A stretch of DNA of 64,000 nucleotides from Pelodictyon luteolum (GCF_001622165.1 NZ_LVWG01000033.1:1-64000), one strand, 5' to 3'. Positions 27,455-35,957 are shown, numbered from the stretch's first letter. Translations and numbers: made by a program. The notes: generated from the sequence alone by a model not told the origin.

Positions 27455-27477
27455 AAAAGCCTCTATCGGGGGCTTTC
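27455..27477 (+). terminator. Candidate rubrerythrin terminator
   Basis: AAAGCC pairs with GGCTTT across a 9-10 nt loop and is followed by a T-rich TTTCTTC, which is also the start of the 12-bp tandem repeat. It is weaker than the stem at 27531. Confidence 0.5.
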
Positions 27478-27508
27478 TTCGTGCCTTTCTTCGTGCCTTT
27501 CTTCGTGC
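27473..27508. repeat. 12-bp tandem repeat, three copies
   Basis: Three perfect copies of CTTTCTTCGTGC at 27473-27484, 27485-27496 and 27497-27508, between the two terminator-like stems downstream of rubrerythrin. The unit length equals those in waaA and the SAM riboswitch. Confidence 0.95.
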
Positions 27509-27530
27509 ATCAATTGCTCAGCAGCAATGC

Positions 27531-27560
27531 AAAAAGCCTCCGGAAGTCCGGAGGCTTTTT
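27531..27560. terminator. Bidirectional terminator between rubrerythrin and fur-like gene
   Basis: A 14-bp perfect inverted repeat, AAAAAGCCTCCGGA with TCCGGAGGCTTTTT, closing on a 2-nt centre, with A-run and T-run ends. It separates convergent genes. Confidence 0.92.
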
Positions 27561-27610
27561 GTTGCCTGAGTTTCAGTGCAGGTTGTTTATTGAGGGGAGA
27601 GGAAGACTGT

Positions 27611-28060
27611 TCATGCATGTTTCTTCCTGCAGCTCTCGCAGATTCCGCTGACCACCATGCGCTTGCCGAGTACGGTGAAGTTGCCGATGGCTTTCTCCGG
27701 CACGGGCACCTTGTCCAGCGTTTCATCGGTGAAGTCAATGATTTTACCGCACTGCACGCAGTGGAGGTGATGGTGGCTCATGAGGTCTGTGTCAAATCGC
27801 CGGACGCCTGAGTGGGATTCCACGGTTTCGATGATGCCGATTTCGGCAAAGGTAAGCAGTGTCCTGTTCACGGTATCAAAAGAGATCGTGGGGTTCTGGG
27901 CTATGAGTTTTCTATAGACTCCGTCTGCCGACGGGTGTTCTTTCGAGCCTGCCAGCGCTTTGAATATTGCAAGACGCTGAGGGGTGATTTTCAGCCCGTG
28001 TGCCCTGCATCGCAGCATGAACTCTTCTGTCATTGAGCTCTCTGTGGCTTGGTTCATCAT
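27611..28060 (-). CDS. Fur family regulator, probable peroxide sensor (PerR-like)
   Basis: A 149-residue metal-dependent repressor: winged helix with ITPQRLAIFKAL and ISFDTVNRTLLTF, then a dimerisation domain with the metal-binding HHHLHCVQCG and the structural zinc pair CESC near the end (CVQC plus CESC). Fur, PerR and Zur cannot be separated from motifs alone; the neighbouring peroxiredoxin, ferritin and rubrerythrin genes favour a PerR-like role. It is convergent with rubrerythrin and divergent from the HTH protein, with a possible self-regulatory site at 28135. Confidence 0.9.
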   Translation of the reverse strand: MMNQATESSMTEEFMLRCRAHGLKITPQRLAIFKALAGSKEHPSADGVYRKLIAQNPTISFDTVNRTLLTFAEIGIIETVESHSGVRRFDTDLMSHHHLHCVQCGKIIDFTDETLDKVPVPEKAIGNFTVLGKRMVVSGICESCRKKHA

Positions 28061-28134
28061 TATTTGTCCTCGTTGTAGAAACAGGATAAAATCTATGTTA
28101 CTATTAAGGTAGCGAAACTTTTCATAAAGAGCAA

Positions 28135-28147
28135 TTCTTATTTAATA
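28135..28147. promoter_or_regulatory. Candidate operator shared with peroxiredoxin
   Basis: TTCTTATTTAATA here differs at one position from TTCCTATTTAATA at 25449-25461. It contains the palindrome TTATTTAATAA, lies 75 nt before the fur-like start and also before the divergent gene at 28231. Binding is inference. Confidence 0.4.
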
Positions 28148-28230
28148 ATGGAAACAATAGCTCGCTGCGATGTTTTGTTCTCAGCTGCAGAACATATATT
28201 TTATCTTTATAATTTTACACCTTCTCCCCT

Positions 28231-29472
28231 ATGTCCATGAAACGGTGTCCCGTCACGAAGCTTCCCGTTACTGAGAACCCCAGGTGGCAGGCTGAGCATC
28301 CGGAGCCCGGATACCGGGTTTTTTTCGAGGTCATCGGTCCCGACATCATTCATGCGCGGGTTGTCGGTGAAAAGCCGACCTACCTGGATTACATCGACGC
28401 AGACCTGTTCCAGTCCATATGCGAGGAAATGCATCTCAAAGACCGCAAGGTTTTTGTGGTGATCGACTATGGCCCGATCAATGAGGTCCGTCTGAGCTAT
28501 AAGAGGGACTATGGCAACCTGTTCTACAACTGGGGACCGTGGATCGCCGTGCTTGTTGTCTATAATGTACGCCCTGAAATCACGGCTCACATGCTCGGCC
28601 TCGGCGCGCTCTGTCCTGCCCGTTCCGAGGCGCTCATTGTCGGCAGCTATCGGGAGGCGATGGACTATATCGCCGACCACAAACGGCAGTTTGGTTCTTC
28701 AGAGCTTCCCGAACCGCCCGTTGCGGATTCGATGGAGGACATTGTGTGCCGTTTTTTTGCTGCGGTATCCCGCCTCACCTGGCTCGATATGCTTGACCAG
28801 CCGGTTGAAGCACCACCTGAGGGCAACGAATTCCGGGTGCTTTTTACGGCGCTTGAAGAGATGCGAAAGGACCTCATGATTCGTGAAGAGCAGCATCAGG
28901 AGAAGCTTCGGCAGCTGCGCGATGAATACCGGCGGCGTGAGGAGGAGTGCAGGATCCAGATCAACCTCCGGCAGGATCAGAACCGTAGGGGAATGGAACA
29001 GTATGATGCGGAGCTGTCCAGACTGCGCTCGATCATGACAGCAAAGGAGAATGAACTCGCGGGTGTGGCCAGGATGTTCGACATGAAAATCACTTCACTT
29101 GCAAAGCTCTGCCAGGAGATCGACCGGGTCGATGCCGCCCCGGAGCTGCGTGAGACCATCTCAAGCCTCTGCAGAAAACTTTCGAAGCGGGAAAACGCCG
29201 AAATGGAAATCAGCACCGAGCTGACCGATGCGGACACCTGTTTTCTTGAAGCGCTGAGGGATCGACATCCCGGCTTGAGTGAGCGAGAGCGGCGGCTGAG
29301 CCTCTTCATCAAACTGAACTATGCGACGAGGGATATTGCCCGCTCGGCAGGGGTTTCGCTCCGCGGGATGGAGAACATCCGCTATCGCCTCCACAAAAAG
29401 CTTGGGCTTCAGCGTCACCAGTCGCTCAAGAATTATTTTTCGATGTTGGCCTCTGAGGCCTGCCTTGGGTAA
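28231..29472 (+). CDS. Unrecognised protein with coiled coil and C-terminal LuxR-like helix-turn-helix
   Basis: I do not recognise the full protein (413 residues). Residues 1-150 form a soluble alpha/beta region (YLDYIDADLFQSICEE, KVFVVIDYGPINEV) that looks like a small sensor or STAS-like fold, without a clear family. Residues about 205-270 are a charged coiled coil. The end (about 345-405) holds LSERERRLSLFIKLNYATRDIA and VSLRGMENIRYRLHKKLGL, the pattern of the LuxR/GerE-type HTH at the end of Bacteroidetes/Chlorobi signalling proteins. A cytoplasmic one-component regulator is the best guess. It is divergent from the fur-like gene and its end overlaps waaA by 47 nt. Confidence 0.7.
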   Translation: MSMKRCPVTKLPVTENPRWQAEHPEPGYRVFFEVIGPDIIHARVVGEKPTYLDYIDADLFQSICEEMHLKDRKVFVVIDYGPINEVRLSYKRDYGNLFYNWGPWIAVLVVYNVRPEITAHMLGLGALCPARSEALIVGSYREAMDYIADHKRQFGSSELPEPPVADSMEDIVCRFFAAVSRLTWLDMLDQPVEAPPEGNEFRVLFTALEEMRKDLMIREEQHQEKLRQLRDEYRRREEECRIQINLRQDQNRRGMEQYDAELSRLRSIMTAKENELAGVARMFDMKITSLAKLCQEIDRVDAAPELRETISSLCRKLSKRENAEMEISTELTDADTCFLEALRDRHPGLSERERRLSLFIKLNYATRDIARSAGVSLRGMENIRYRLHKKLGLQRHQSLKNYFSMLASEACLG

Positions 29473-30775
29473 GTATTTCCCGGGCCGCGGCCGCAATCTG
29501 TGAGGCGGCTCCCGACTGGCTGTGGATGAACCCGTATGCCGCTTTTCCCGCTTTCTGCATTTCACCTGTTCCATCGACGAGCCTTCGGAGGACGGCGCCG
29601 AGCTCCTCACTGTTCCGGATGGTGTAAGCTCCGCCCGCTTCAAGCAGTCCTTCGGCTTCCGGTGAGTTATGGTGATGCGGACCGAAGATGACCGGGATCC
29701 CGTAAACGGCCGGTTCGAGGGTGTTGTGCACGTTGACGCCGAATCCGCCGCCGACATAGGCCATGGATGCGATGGTGTACAGTTCCGCCAGATAGCCGGT
29801 TTGATCGATGACGAGCACATCCCTGGAGGCATCGAATGGCGCCTCCAATGGCGCCTCCAATGACGCCCCCAATGACGCCCCAAGCTGCGAGACCTTTTTC
29901 CATCCTATCTGCAGCCGTTCCAGTTCACGGCCGATGCGGAGGATGTTCTCAATACCGACCTTATGGGGGACGAGCACCAGTGATGGCCTGTTGGAAAGTT
30001 TCATCCATGCCGTAAGCAGCACTTCTTCATCTTTTTCCCATACGCTGCCTGCCACAAGTACCGAGCGATCCCTGAAGAACGGTGCGATGTGCCGAACCAT
30101 TTCACCGTTCCGGCTGCGATGGATGACCTGGTCGATTCTCGGCTCGCCGGCTCGTTCGGCTGCCCTGCATCCGAATACATTCCTGAACGCCCGGGCATCT
30201 TTTTCAGCAACGGTGAAGATATGATCGAAGAGTTGAAAGAGCGGTCGGTAGAAAGCCTTCAGGAGCGGATTGAAGTAGGGTGAACCTTCCTGCAGCACTG
30301 CGGCGGCGAGGATCATACCTGCGCCGTGACGTTTCAGTTCCAGAAGGTGGCATGGCCAGAAGTCATAGCGCATGAGCATGAACAGGTCCGGCCGGACAAT
30401 CGATGTTGTTTTCCGGGCATTGGCCGGCGTATCGAGCGGGAGGTAGAAGACGGCGTCGGCATCGGGGTAGTCTTTGCGGGCATTATAGCCGGAGTCGGAG
30501 AGGAAAGAGACAAACACTGCCAGATCCGGGACACTCTCTTTCAAAAGGCTGATGAGCGGGCGCGCCTGCTCGAACTCCCCGACCGAAGCGGCGTGGACCC
30601 AGAGGCGGGCTCTTCCCTCCGCCACGTTCCGGCTCTTTTCCTCAAGCTCCCGGAACACGCTCCGGCGGGCAGCGAAGAACTCCCGGAGTTTGGGGCTGAA
30701 GCGTCCGGCCGCTTCCAGAACGGCAGCGGCGGCGGGTACCAGGCGGGTGTAGAGGGATACAGGGCTCAGTTTCAT
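29426..30775 (-). CDS. waaA: 3-deoxy-D-manno-octulosonic acid transferase
   Basis: WaaA adds Kdo from CMP-Kdo to lipid IVA at the inner membrane, starting the LPS core. The 449-residue protein has an N-terminal membrane anchor, VHAASVGEFEQARPLI in the first GT-B domain (acceptor side), LMRYDFWPCHLLEL, then GSVWEKDEE, and VGGGFGVNVHNTLEPAVYGIPVIFGP in the CMP-Kdo domain. A 48-nt tandem repeat adds GASL/EAPL-type residues in the middle without breaking frame. The ATG at 30775 is chosen where similarity starts; the upstream open extension is not family-like. Confidence 0.93.
   Translation of the reverse strand: MKLSPVSLYTRLVPAAAAVLEAAGRFSPKLREFFAARRSVFRELEEKSRNVAEGRARLWVHAASVGEFEQARPLISLLKESVPDLAVFVSFLSDSGYNARKDYPDADAVFYLPLDTPANARKTTSIVRPDLFMLMRYDFWPCHLLELKRHGAGMILAAAVLQEGSPYFNPLLKAFYRPLFQLFDHIFTVAEKDARAFRNVFGCRAAERAGEPRIDQVIHRSRNGEMVRHIAPFFRDRSVLVAGSVWEKDEEVLLTAWMKLSNRPSLVLVPHKVGIENILRIGRELERLQIGWKKVSQLGASLGASLEAPLEAPFDASRDVLVIDQTGYLAELYTIASMAYVGGGFGVNVHNTLEPAVYGIPVIFGPHHHNSPEAEGLLEAGGAYTIRNSEELGAVLRRLVDGTGEMQKAGKAAYGFIHSQSGAASQIAAAAREILTQGRPQRPTSKNNS
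29835..29882. repeat. 12-bp tandem repeat inside waaA, four copies
   Basis: Units AATGGCGCCTCC (29835-29846, 29847-29858), AATGACGCCCCC (29859-29870) and AATGACGCCCCA (29871-29882). Being a multiple of three it keeps frame and encodes four repeats of GASL/EAPL-like residues in WaaA. Confidence 0.95.
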
Positions 30776-31109
30776 GTGGCGCAAAGGGTTCGGCGGGGGG
30801 CAATGTTCGGGGGGTGAGGGTGTTTCATTCTCCAACTTAAGAAAAAAGTAGATAGAGGGGTATGAAATACTATGCGGTAATGGTAGATTTAATTCGTAGT
30901 ATTGCATCGCATTGACCGCGTGGTGGATATGCCGAGAAAGAGTAGGTGTCGTGTGCTTCAGTTATTACGATGATTGTGGCCCCGGATGCAGCCCGTACTG
31001 CAGGGGGTGAGACTTCTTCCTTCATTTCAGTGCTTTCCTGCATTGTTGCCACACCTCAATGGACCCAAAAGAGGTATTGCAAACAATTTACCACACAGGA
31101 CATCACAGC
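30776..31109. other. Divergent waaA-deaD intergenic region
   Basis: No gene is seen in these 334 nt, which must hold promoters for both flanking genes. A 7-bp inverted repeat AATACTA (30866-30872) / TAGTATT (30897-30903) is the only clear structure. A long untranslated leader before deaD, as in cold-inducible helicase mRNAs, is possible. Confidence 0.5.
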
Positions 31110-32882
31110 ATGAGTCGAGAGACATCAGAACCCATCAGGACTTTTACCGACCTCAGTCTTAGCGAGCCCATTATGCGGGCATTGCAGCAAGTCGGTTATG
31201 AAACTCCCACACCGATACAGGCCCGTACCATACCGCTGATGCTTGAAGGACGCGACGTCCTTGGACAGGCACAGACCGGTACCGGCAAAACAGCGGCATT
31301 CGCCCTTCCCATTCTTTCGGGCATCGACCTTTCCCAGACGGATCCCCAGGTGCTGGTGCTCGCTCCGACCCGCGAACTGGCCATCCAGGTTGCCGAGGCC
31401 TTTCATAAGTATGCCGAATACCTGAAGGGGTTCCATGTGCTGCCCATTTACGGCGGTCAGGATTACGGCGGACAGCTCCGTATGCTCAAGCGCGGCGTAC
31501 ATGTCGTCGTCGGTACCCCCGGCCGTGTCATGGACCATATGCGCAGAGGGTCGCTGAACCTTGATTCCCTGAAGTGCCTCGTACTTGACGAGGCCGATGA
31601 AATGCTCCGCATGGGTTTCATTGACGATGTGGAGTGGATCCTTGGCGAGACTCCCAAAGAGCGCCAGGTCGCACTTTTCTCTGCAACAATGCCGGCCCCG
31701 ATCCGCCGCATCGCCCAGAAATATCTGAACAGCCCCGCTGAAGTGACCATCGAGGGCAAGACGACCACCGTTGAAACCATCCGCCAGCGCTATTGGATAG
31801 TCGGCGGCAGCCATAAGCTCGATATTCTGACCCGCATTCTCGAAGTGGAGCCGTTCGAGGGCATGATTATTTTCGTCCGGACGAAGACGATGACCCTGGA
31901 ACTTGCTGAAAAACTCCAGGCCCGCGGCTATGCCGCCGCCGCCCTCAACGGCGACATGGTGCAGAACCAGCGCGAACGCACCATCGACCAGCTGAAAGAC
32001 GGGTCGCTGAACATTGTAATTGCCACTGACGTGGCGGCCAGAGGCCTTGACGTGGAGCGCATCAGCCATGTCATCAATTACGACGTTCCCTACGACACCG
32101 AGTCCTACGTGCACCGCATCGGCCGCACCGGTCGTGCCGGCAGGAGCGGCGAGGCAATCCTCTTTGTCGCCCCGAGGGAGAAGAACATGCTCTACGCCAT
32201 TGAAAAAGCTACCCGCAAGCGGATCGAGCTGATGGAGCTTCCCTCGACGGAGATCATCAATGACAAGCGCATCGCAAAGTTCAAGCAGCGCATCAGCGAT
32301 ACCGTTGCCGCCGAAGACCTTGGATTCTTTACCCGCCTCATCGAGCAGTACTGCCACGAACATGATGTGTCGGAACTTGAGGCTGCTGCCGCACTTGCTT
32401 CTATGGTGCAGGGCGACACTCCGCTTCTCTTCACGGCAAAGCCGGAAAAACAGGTGCGCCGTGAAGAGCGGGACCGTCCTTCCGATGAGGCTCCGTTCCG
32501 CAAAAAGCCCCGCCGCGACGATCAGTACGGCGACGAGAGGCGCGAGGTATACCGTATCGAGGTTGGCAGTGAGCACGGTGTCCAGGCCGGCAACATCCTC
32601 GGCGCCATCATCAACGAGATCGGTCTCGATCCTGAAGCGATCGGGCGCATCTCCATTTCCGATGCGTTCTCGACCGTCGAGCTCCCGGCAGGCATGCCCA
32701 ACGATATATTCCAGGAACTTCGCAAGGTCCGTGTCTGCGGTCGCCAGCTCAGGGTGTCGAAAATGGAAGGCGGCCAGGGTGGTGGATCTCCTTACGGCGG
32801 CAAGAGTTCGAAACGGCCGGCACGGCCTGCCGGAAAGGATGGTGGCTTTTTCACAGGACCGAAAAAGAAGCGCAAGGGCTGA
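31110..32882 (+). CDS. deaD: DEAD-box RNA helicase (DeaD/CsdA type)
   Basis: ATP-dependent RNA helicase for ribosome assembly and mRNA turnover, often cold-induced. The 590-residue protein has the Q motif region (TPIQARTIPLML), motif I AQTGTGKT, Ia PTRELAIQ, DEAD at about 160, SAT, and HRIGRTGRAGRSG in domain 2. A C-terminal DbpA-like RNA-binding fold (YRIEVGSEHGVQAGNILGAI to RVCGRQLRVSK, about 485-555) and a basic tail follow. AGGA at 31097 supports the ATG at 31110 over an upstream in-frame ATG at 31059. A beta-CASP nuclease gene follows. Confidence 0.95.
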   Translation: MSRETSEPIRTFTDLSLSEPIMRALQQVGYETPTPIQARTIPLMLEGRDVLGQAQTGTGKTAAFALPILSGIDLSQTDPQVLVLAPTRELAIQVAEAFHKYAEYLKGFHVLPIYGGQDYGGQLRMLKRGVHVVVGTPGRVMDHMRRGSLNLDSLKCLVLDEADEMLRMGFIDDVEWILGETPKERQVALFSATMPAPIRRIAQKYLNSPAEVTIEGKTTTVETIRQRYWIVGGSHKLDILTRILEVEPFEGMIIFVRTKTMTLELAEKLQARGYAAAALNGDMVQNQRERTIDQLKDGSLNIVIATDVAARGLDVERISHVINYDVPYDTESYVHRIGRTGRAGRSGEAILFVAPREKNMLYAIEKATRKRIELMELPSTEIINDKRIAKFKQRISDTVAAEDLGFFTRLIEQYCHEHDVSELEAAAALASMVQGDTPLLFTAKPEKQVRREERDRPSDEAPFRKKPRRDDQYGDERREVYRIEVGSEHGVQAGNILGAIINEIGLDPEAIGRISISDAFSTVELPAGMPNDIFQELRKVRVCGRQLRVSKMEGGQGGGSPYGGKSSKRPARPAGKDGGFFTGPKKKRKG

Positions 32883-32944
32883 ATTCCTCAGCCCGGTACG
32901 GCGGCTCTGCGTCTAAACGGTTGAACAGGGGAATATAGCCTTAC

Positions 32945-34339
32945 ATGGAAATCGAGTTCTACGGAGCGACTGAGCGGGTCACCGGCTCATGCCATATTCT
33001 CAGGGTTGGTCGGTTCACCGTCCTTCTTGACTGCGGCCTCATCCAGGGGTCGGATGTCGAGGAGGCGCTGAACCGGGAGTCCTTCGCCTTCGACCCGGAG
33101 AGGGTCGATGCCATGATCCTCAGCCACGGACATATCGACCACTCCGGCCGCATTCCCCTTTTAGTGAAGCGTGGGTTCAGCGGCCCGGTGTTCACCGTGG
33201 AAGCAACGGCGGACCTTGCCCGCGTTCTTCTGCTCGACAGTGCATCACTTTCCCTGCGCGATGCCCTCTATCGACAGAAACATCCGCGTAAAGCCTCCGA
33301 CCGGCACGCCGAACCGCTCTACACCCGGGAGGATGCTGTCCGTGCACTCAATTCCTTCAAGCCGGTTGCATACGCTCATCGATTCCCGGTCGTGCCCGGC
33401 CTGGATGCCTGTTTCCGCGATGCCGGCCATATCCTCGGCTCGGCGGTCGTGGAGCTTTGGCTCACTGAAAAAGGCGTTTCCAGAAAGCTGGTGTTCAGCG
33501 GGGATCTCGGTCAGTACGGCAGTCCCATTCTGAACGATCCGGAGGAGGTTACGGATGCTGACGCCGTCATCATCGAAAGTACTTACGGGGACAGGCTCCA
33601 CCGGGATTATGACCGGACCCTTCAGGAGCTCGACGAAATTTTCACCAGCGCCTCCCGGGGCTCTGGCAACATTCTCATCCCTGCGTTTTCGATAGGGCGC
33701 AGCCAGGAGCTTCTTTACCTCTTTGCGCAACATTATGAGGAGTGGGGGATGGCGCGCTGGCAGGTCTATCTCGACAGCCCGATGGCCATCGAGGCAAGCA
33801 TGATCTACTGGGGGCACAGCGAGCTGTTTGACCAGGAGGCGCTTGCCTCCAGGAACGACAAACGACTGCTGCCGACCCTCAAAAACCTCCACTTTACCCC
33901 GAAGGTCGAGCAGTCACAGGCCATCAACAAAGAACGGAGCGGCGCCATCATCATCGCCGGCAGCGGGATGTGCAACGGAGGCAGAATCCTGCACCACCTG
34001 AAGCACAACATCTCGCGGCCCGAGTGTCATCTGCTCATTACAGGGTATCAGGCGGAGGGAACGCTCGGTCGCGAAATCGTCGAGGGGGCAGAGGTGATCG
34101 AGATCCACGGCAGGCAATACCCGGTGGCGGCTGCTGTGCATACCGTTGGGGGGCTCTCGGCCCACGGGGACCGTGAGGATATGTTGCGGTGGTTGTCAGG
34201 GTTCAAAAGCTCGCCGCGTGTTTTCTTAGTGCATGGCGATCCGGCGGTAAAGGAGTCGTTCAGGAACTCAATCGAGGAACGACTGCAGGTGAGGGTCTCG
34301 ATTCCCCGGTCCGGCGAAAGATATGATTTCAGTTCATGA
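32945..34339 (+). CDS. Metallo-beta-lactamase fold, beta-CASP RNA nuclease
   Basis: A 464-residue MBL/beta-CASP protein like the bacterial relatives of CPSF73. Zinc ligands: SHGHIDHSGRIP (HxHxDH), the DAGHILGSA His, and FSGDLG Asp; the beta-CASP insert has SFAFGR-like PAFSIGRSQELLYLF, YLDSPMAIE and GSGMCNGGRILHHL, ending in VHTVGGLSAHGDRED and LVHGDPAVKESF. Members are endo- or exoribonucleases acting on RNA. It sits 62 nt after deaD, and a joint RNA-processing role is plausible. Exact substrate is unknown. Confidence 0.9.
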   Translation: MEIEFYGATERVTGSCHILRVGRFTVLLDCGLIQGSDVEEALNRESFAFDPERVDAMILSHGHIDHSGRIPLLVKRGFSGPVFTVEATADLARVLLLDSASLSLRDALYRQKHPRKASDRHAEPLYTREDAVRALNSFKPVAYAHRFPVVPGLDACFRDAGHILGSAVVELWLTEKGVSRKLVFSGDLGQYGSPILNDPEEVTDADAVIIESTYGDRLHRDYDRTLQELDEIFTSASRGSGNILIPAFSIGRSQELLYLFAQHYEEWGMARWQVYLDSPMAIEASMIYWGHSELFDQEALASRNDKRLLPTLKNLHFTPKVEQSQAINKERSGAIIIAGSGMCNGGRILHHLKHNISRPECHLLITGYQAEGTLGREIVEGAEVIEIHGRQYPVAAAVHTVGGLSAHGDREDMLRWLSGFKSSPRVFLVHGDPAVKESFRNSIEERLQVRVSIPRSGERYDFSS

Positions 34340-34369
34340 TACTCTCTCCAGCAATCCATTAACCACACA

Positions 34370-34825
34370 ATGCCCGATTCATCAATCAGGGAGTTTATCC
34401 CGATCCTTCAGACCTCCATCGGTCCTGTCATCCTCATCTCCGGCATCGGCCTTCTGCTGCTGACCATGACGAACCGCCTCGGGCGCATCATCGACCGCTC
34501 GCGGGCGCTGCTTGCCGGCCTTGACTCATCGGTTGAGCGGAGTGCCGATACCCTCAACCGCGAGCTCGACATCCTCTGGAAACGTGCCCGCTTCATAAGA
34601 ATGGCCATCCTGCTCTCCACCCTGACCTGCCTCGGGGCTTCGGTGATGATCATGCTGCTGTTCTATTCGGTGTTGGCCAATATCGATACCACGATCCTGA
34701 TTGCCGTGCTGTTCTTTTTCTGCATGGCTTCGCTCTCAGTCTCGCTGGTATATTTTATTTTCGATGTCAACCTCACCCTGACGGCGCTCAAAATCGAGCA
34801 GGAGATTCATCCGAAACTGCGATAA
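34370..34825 (+). CDS. DUF2721 family membrane protein
   Basis: A 151-residue membrane protein with three hydrophobic segments (about 12-33, 80-105, 108-130) and the family-like NRLGRIIDRSRALL after the first helix and FIFDVNLTLTALKIE-type end. DUF2721 proteins are of unknown function. It follows the nuclease gene by 30 nt and starts after a CA-rich leader. A trailing hairpin at 34917 may end the unit. Confidence 0.82.
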   Translation: MPDSSIREFIPILQTSIGPVILISGIGLLLLTMTNRLGRIIDRSRALLAGLDSSVERSADTLNRELDILWKRARFIRMAILLSTLTCLGASVMIMLLFYSVLANIDTTILIAVLFFFCMASLSVSLVYFIFDVNLTLTALKIEQEIHPKLR

Positions 34826-34838
34826 GGCGGCAAAAGGG

Positions 34839-34912
34839 TGAATGCGGCAGGATTCGAACCTGCGACCCTCTGCTTAAAAGGCAGATGCTCTAACCAGCTG
34901 AGCTACGCATTC
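34839..34912 (-). tRNA. tRNA-Lys (anticodon TTT)
   Basis: The minus strand folds with acceptor GAATGCG/CGCATTC, discriminator A, D arm TAGCTCAGCTGGTTAGAGC, anticodon arm TCTGC-CTTTTAA-GCAGA (TTT), and T arm GCAGGTTCGAATCCTGC. CCA is not encoded. It lies tail to tail with the DUF2721 gene. Confidence 0.95.
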
Positions 34913-34916
34913 AAGA

Positions 34917-34945
34917 AGCCGTGCCATGCTTTGGTGCGGCTTTTT
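34917..34945 (+). terminator. Candidate terminator after DUF2721
   Basis: AGCCGTGCC pairs with GGTGCGGCT (one or two G-U pairs) and is followed by TTTTT on the plus strand. It would end transcription from the nuclease-DUF2721 pair after crossing the tRNA-Lys gene on the opposite strand. Confidence 0.5.
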
Positions 34946-35036
34946 CCTTCAGTGCCGACCCTCTCAATCCTTATTTTTTCCCTAACCTGCCTGCCTCCGG
35001 AATTGGTTCCCGGCAGGGCATGGTGCGTTCACCCCG

Positions 35037-35957
35037 TTATCCCCTGGGATGGCAGGTGCGGTGCACCTCCTTGACGAACGTGCGGTCGATATGGGTGTAG
35101 ATCTGGGTGGCGACGATCGAGCTGTGACCGAGCATCTCCTGCACGGCGCGCAGGTCTGCACCCCCTTCGAGCAGGTGGGTTGCAAAGGTATGGCGGAAGG
35201 TGTGCGGGCTGATGTTTTTTTCTATCCCTGCAAGGAGGGCGTACTCCTTGACCATGTTGTAGACCGCCATGCGGGTGAGTTTTCTTCCCCGGGCATTGAG
35301 GAACAGGTGGTCAAGGGAGTTTCGGTTGGAGAGCTTCATGCGCAGTTCCTCCCGGTAGCGTCGTATCCAGTCTGCGGCGCTGTCTCCGATTGGCACGAGG
35401 CGCTCTTTTGAGCCTTTGCCGAAAATCCTGATGAAGCGTTCGTCAAGATAGAGGTTCTGCTGGGTCATCTCCACCAGTTCTGTGACCCGGATGCCGGATG
35501 CGTAGAGGAGCTCGAGGATTGCTCTGTCGCGGAGCACGAAGCGGCCGGGGGGGGACTGGAGCATCGGCGCTTCCAGCACCCTTTCGGTTTCCTGGAGCGT
35601 GAGGACGGCGGGGAGGTAGTGTGCTTTTTTCGGCTGGTGGAGGGTTTCTGCGGGGTTGGATGCGAGGCGGTGTTCATTGAAGAGAAAGCGGTGCAGTGAA
35701 CGGATTGCCGAGACGTTCCGTGCAATGGAACTCGGTTCCAGGCCGGTCTGGTGAAGTTCCTGAATGAAGTGGCCGATTCGTTCCGCCGTGATGGCCTCCA
35801 GCGAAACCTCGTCCTCCTGCATGGCAAGAAGGTAGCGGACGAGGTCGTTGCGGTAGGACTCCCTCGTATTGCCGGAAAAGTTTCTCTCAATGAAAAGATA
35901 GTCGAGGAACCCCTCAAGCACCCGGCTGTAGGCAGTGTCCAGTTCCGCCATGGGCAT
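35037..35957 (-). CDS. xerD: Tyrosine site-specific recombinase, XerC/XerD type
   Basis: Resolves chromosome dimers at dif with a partner Xer protein. The 306-residue product has an N-terminal SAM-like core-binding domain (about 8-95, LFIERNFSGNTRESYRNDL) and a catalytic domain with the full set: Arg in SGIRVTELVE, Lys in the beta hairpin (FGKGSKER), HTFRHTFATHLLEGG (His-x-x-Arg), LGHSS (His) and the nucleophile Tyr in TQIYTHI. Length and features fit XerC/XerD rather than a phage integrase. XerC versus XerD is not settled. Its ATG overlaps the rsmB stop (TAATG). Confidence 0.9.
   Translation of the reverse strand: MPMAELDTAYSRVLEGFLDYLFIERNFSGNTRESYRNDLVRYLLAMQEDEVSLEAITAERIGHFIQELHQTGLEPSSIARNVSAIRSLHRFLFNEHRLASNPAETLHQPKKAHYLPAVLTLQETERVLEAPMLQSPPGRFVLRDRAILELLYASGIRVTELVEMTQQNLYLDERFIRIFGKGSKERLVPIGDSAADWIRRYREELRMKLSNRNSLDHLFLNARGRKLTRMAVYNMVKEYALLAGIEKNISPHTFRHTFATHLLEGGADLRAVQEMLGHSSIVATQIYTHIDRTFVKEVHRTCHPRG

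Noticed and set aside
27473-27508. CRISPR-like array
   Set aside because: The 12-bp units are directly adjacent with no spacers and only three copies.
31125-32576. A 483-codon minus-strand frame opposite deaD
   Set aside because: Shadow of the helicase gene; no recognisable domain, and no start or leader signal.
35037-35957. Phage integrase or integron integrase
   Set aside because: The recombinase has the compact Xer layout and sits in an rsmB operon with no attachment repeats or phage genes nearby. The nearby tRNA-Lys is intact and has no duplicated 3' end in view.
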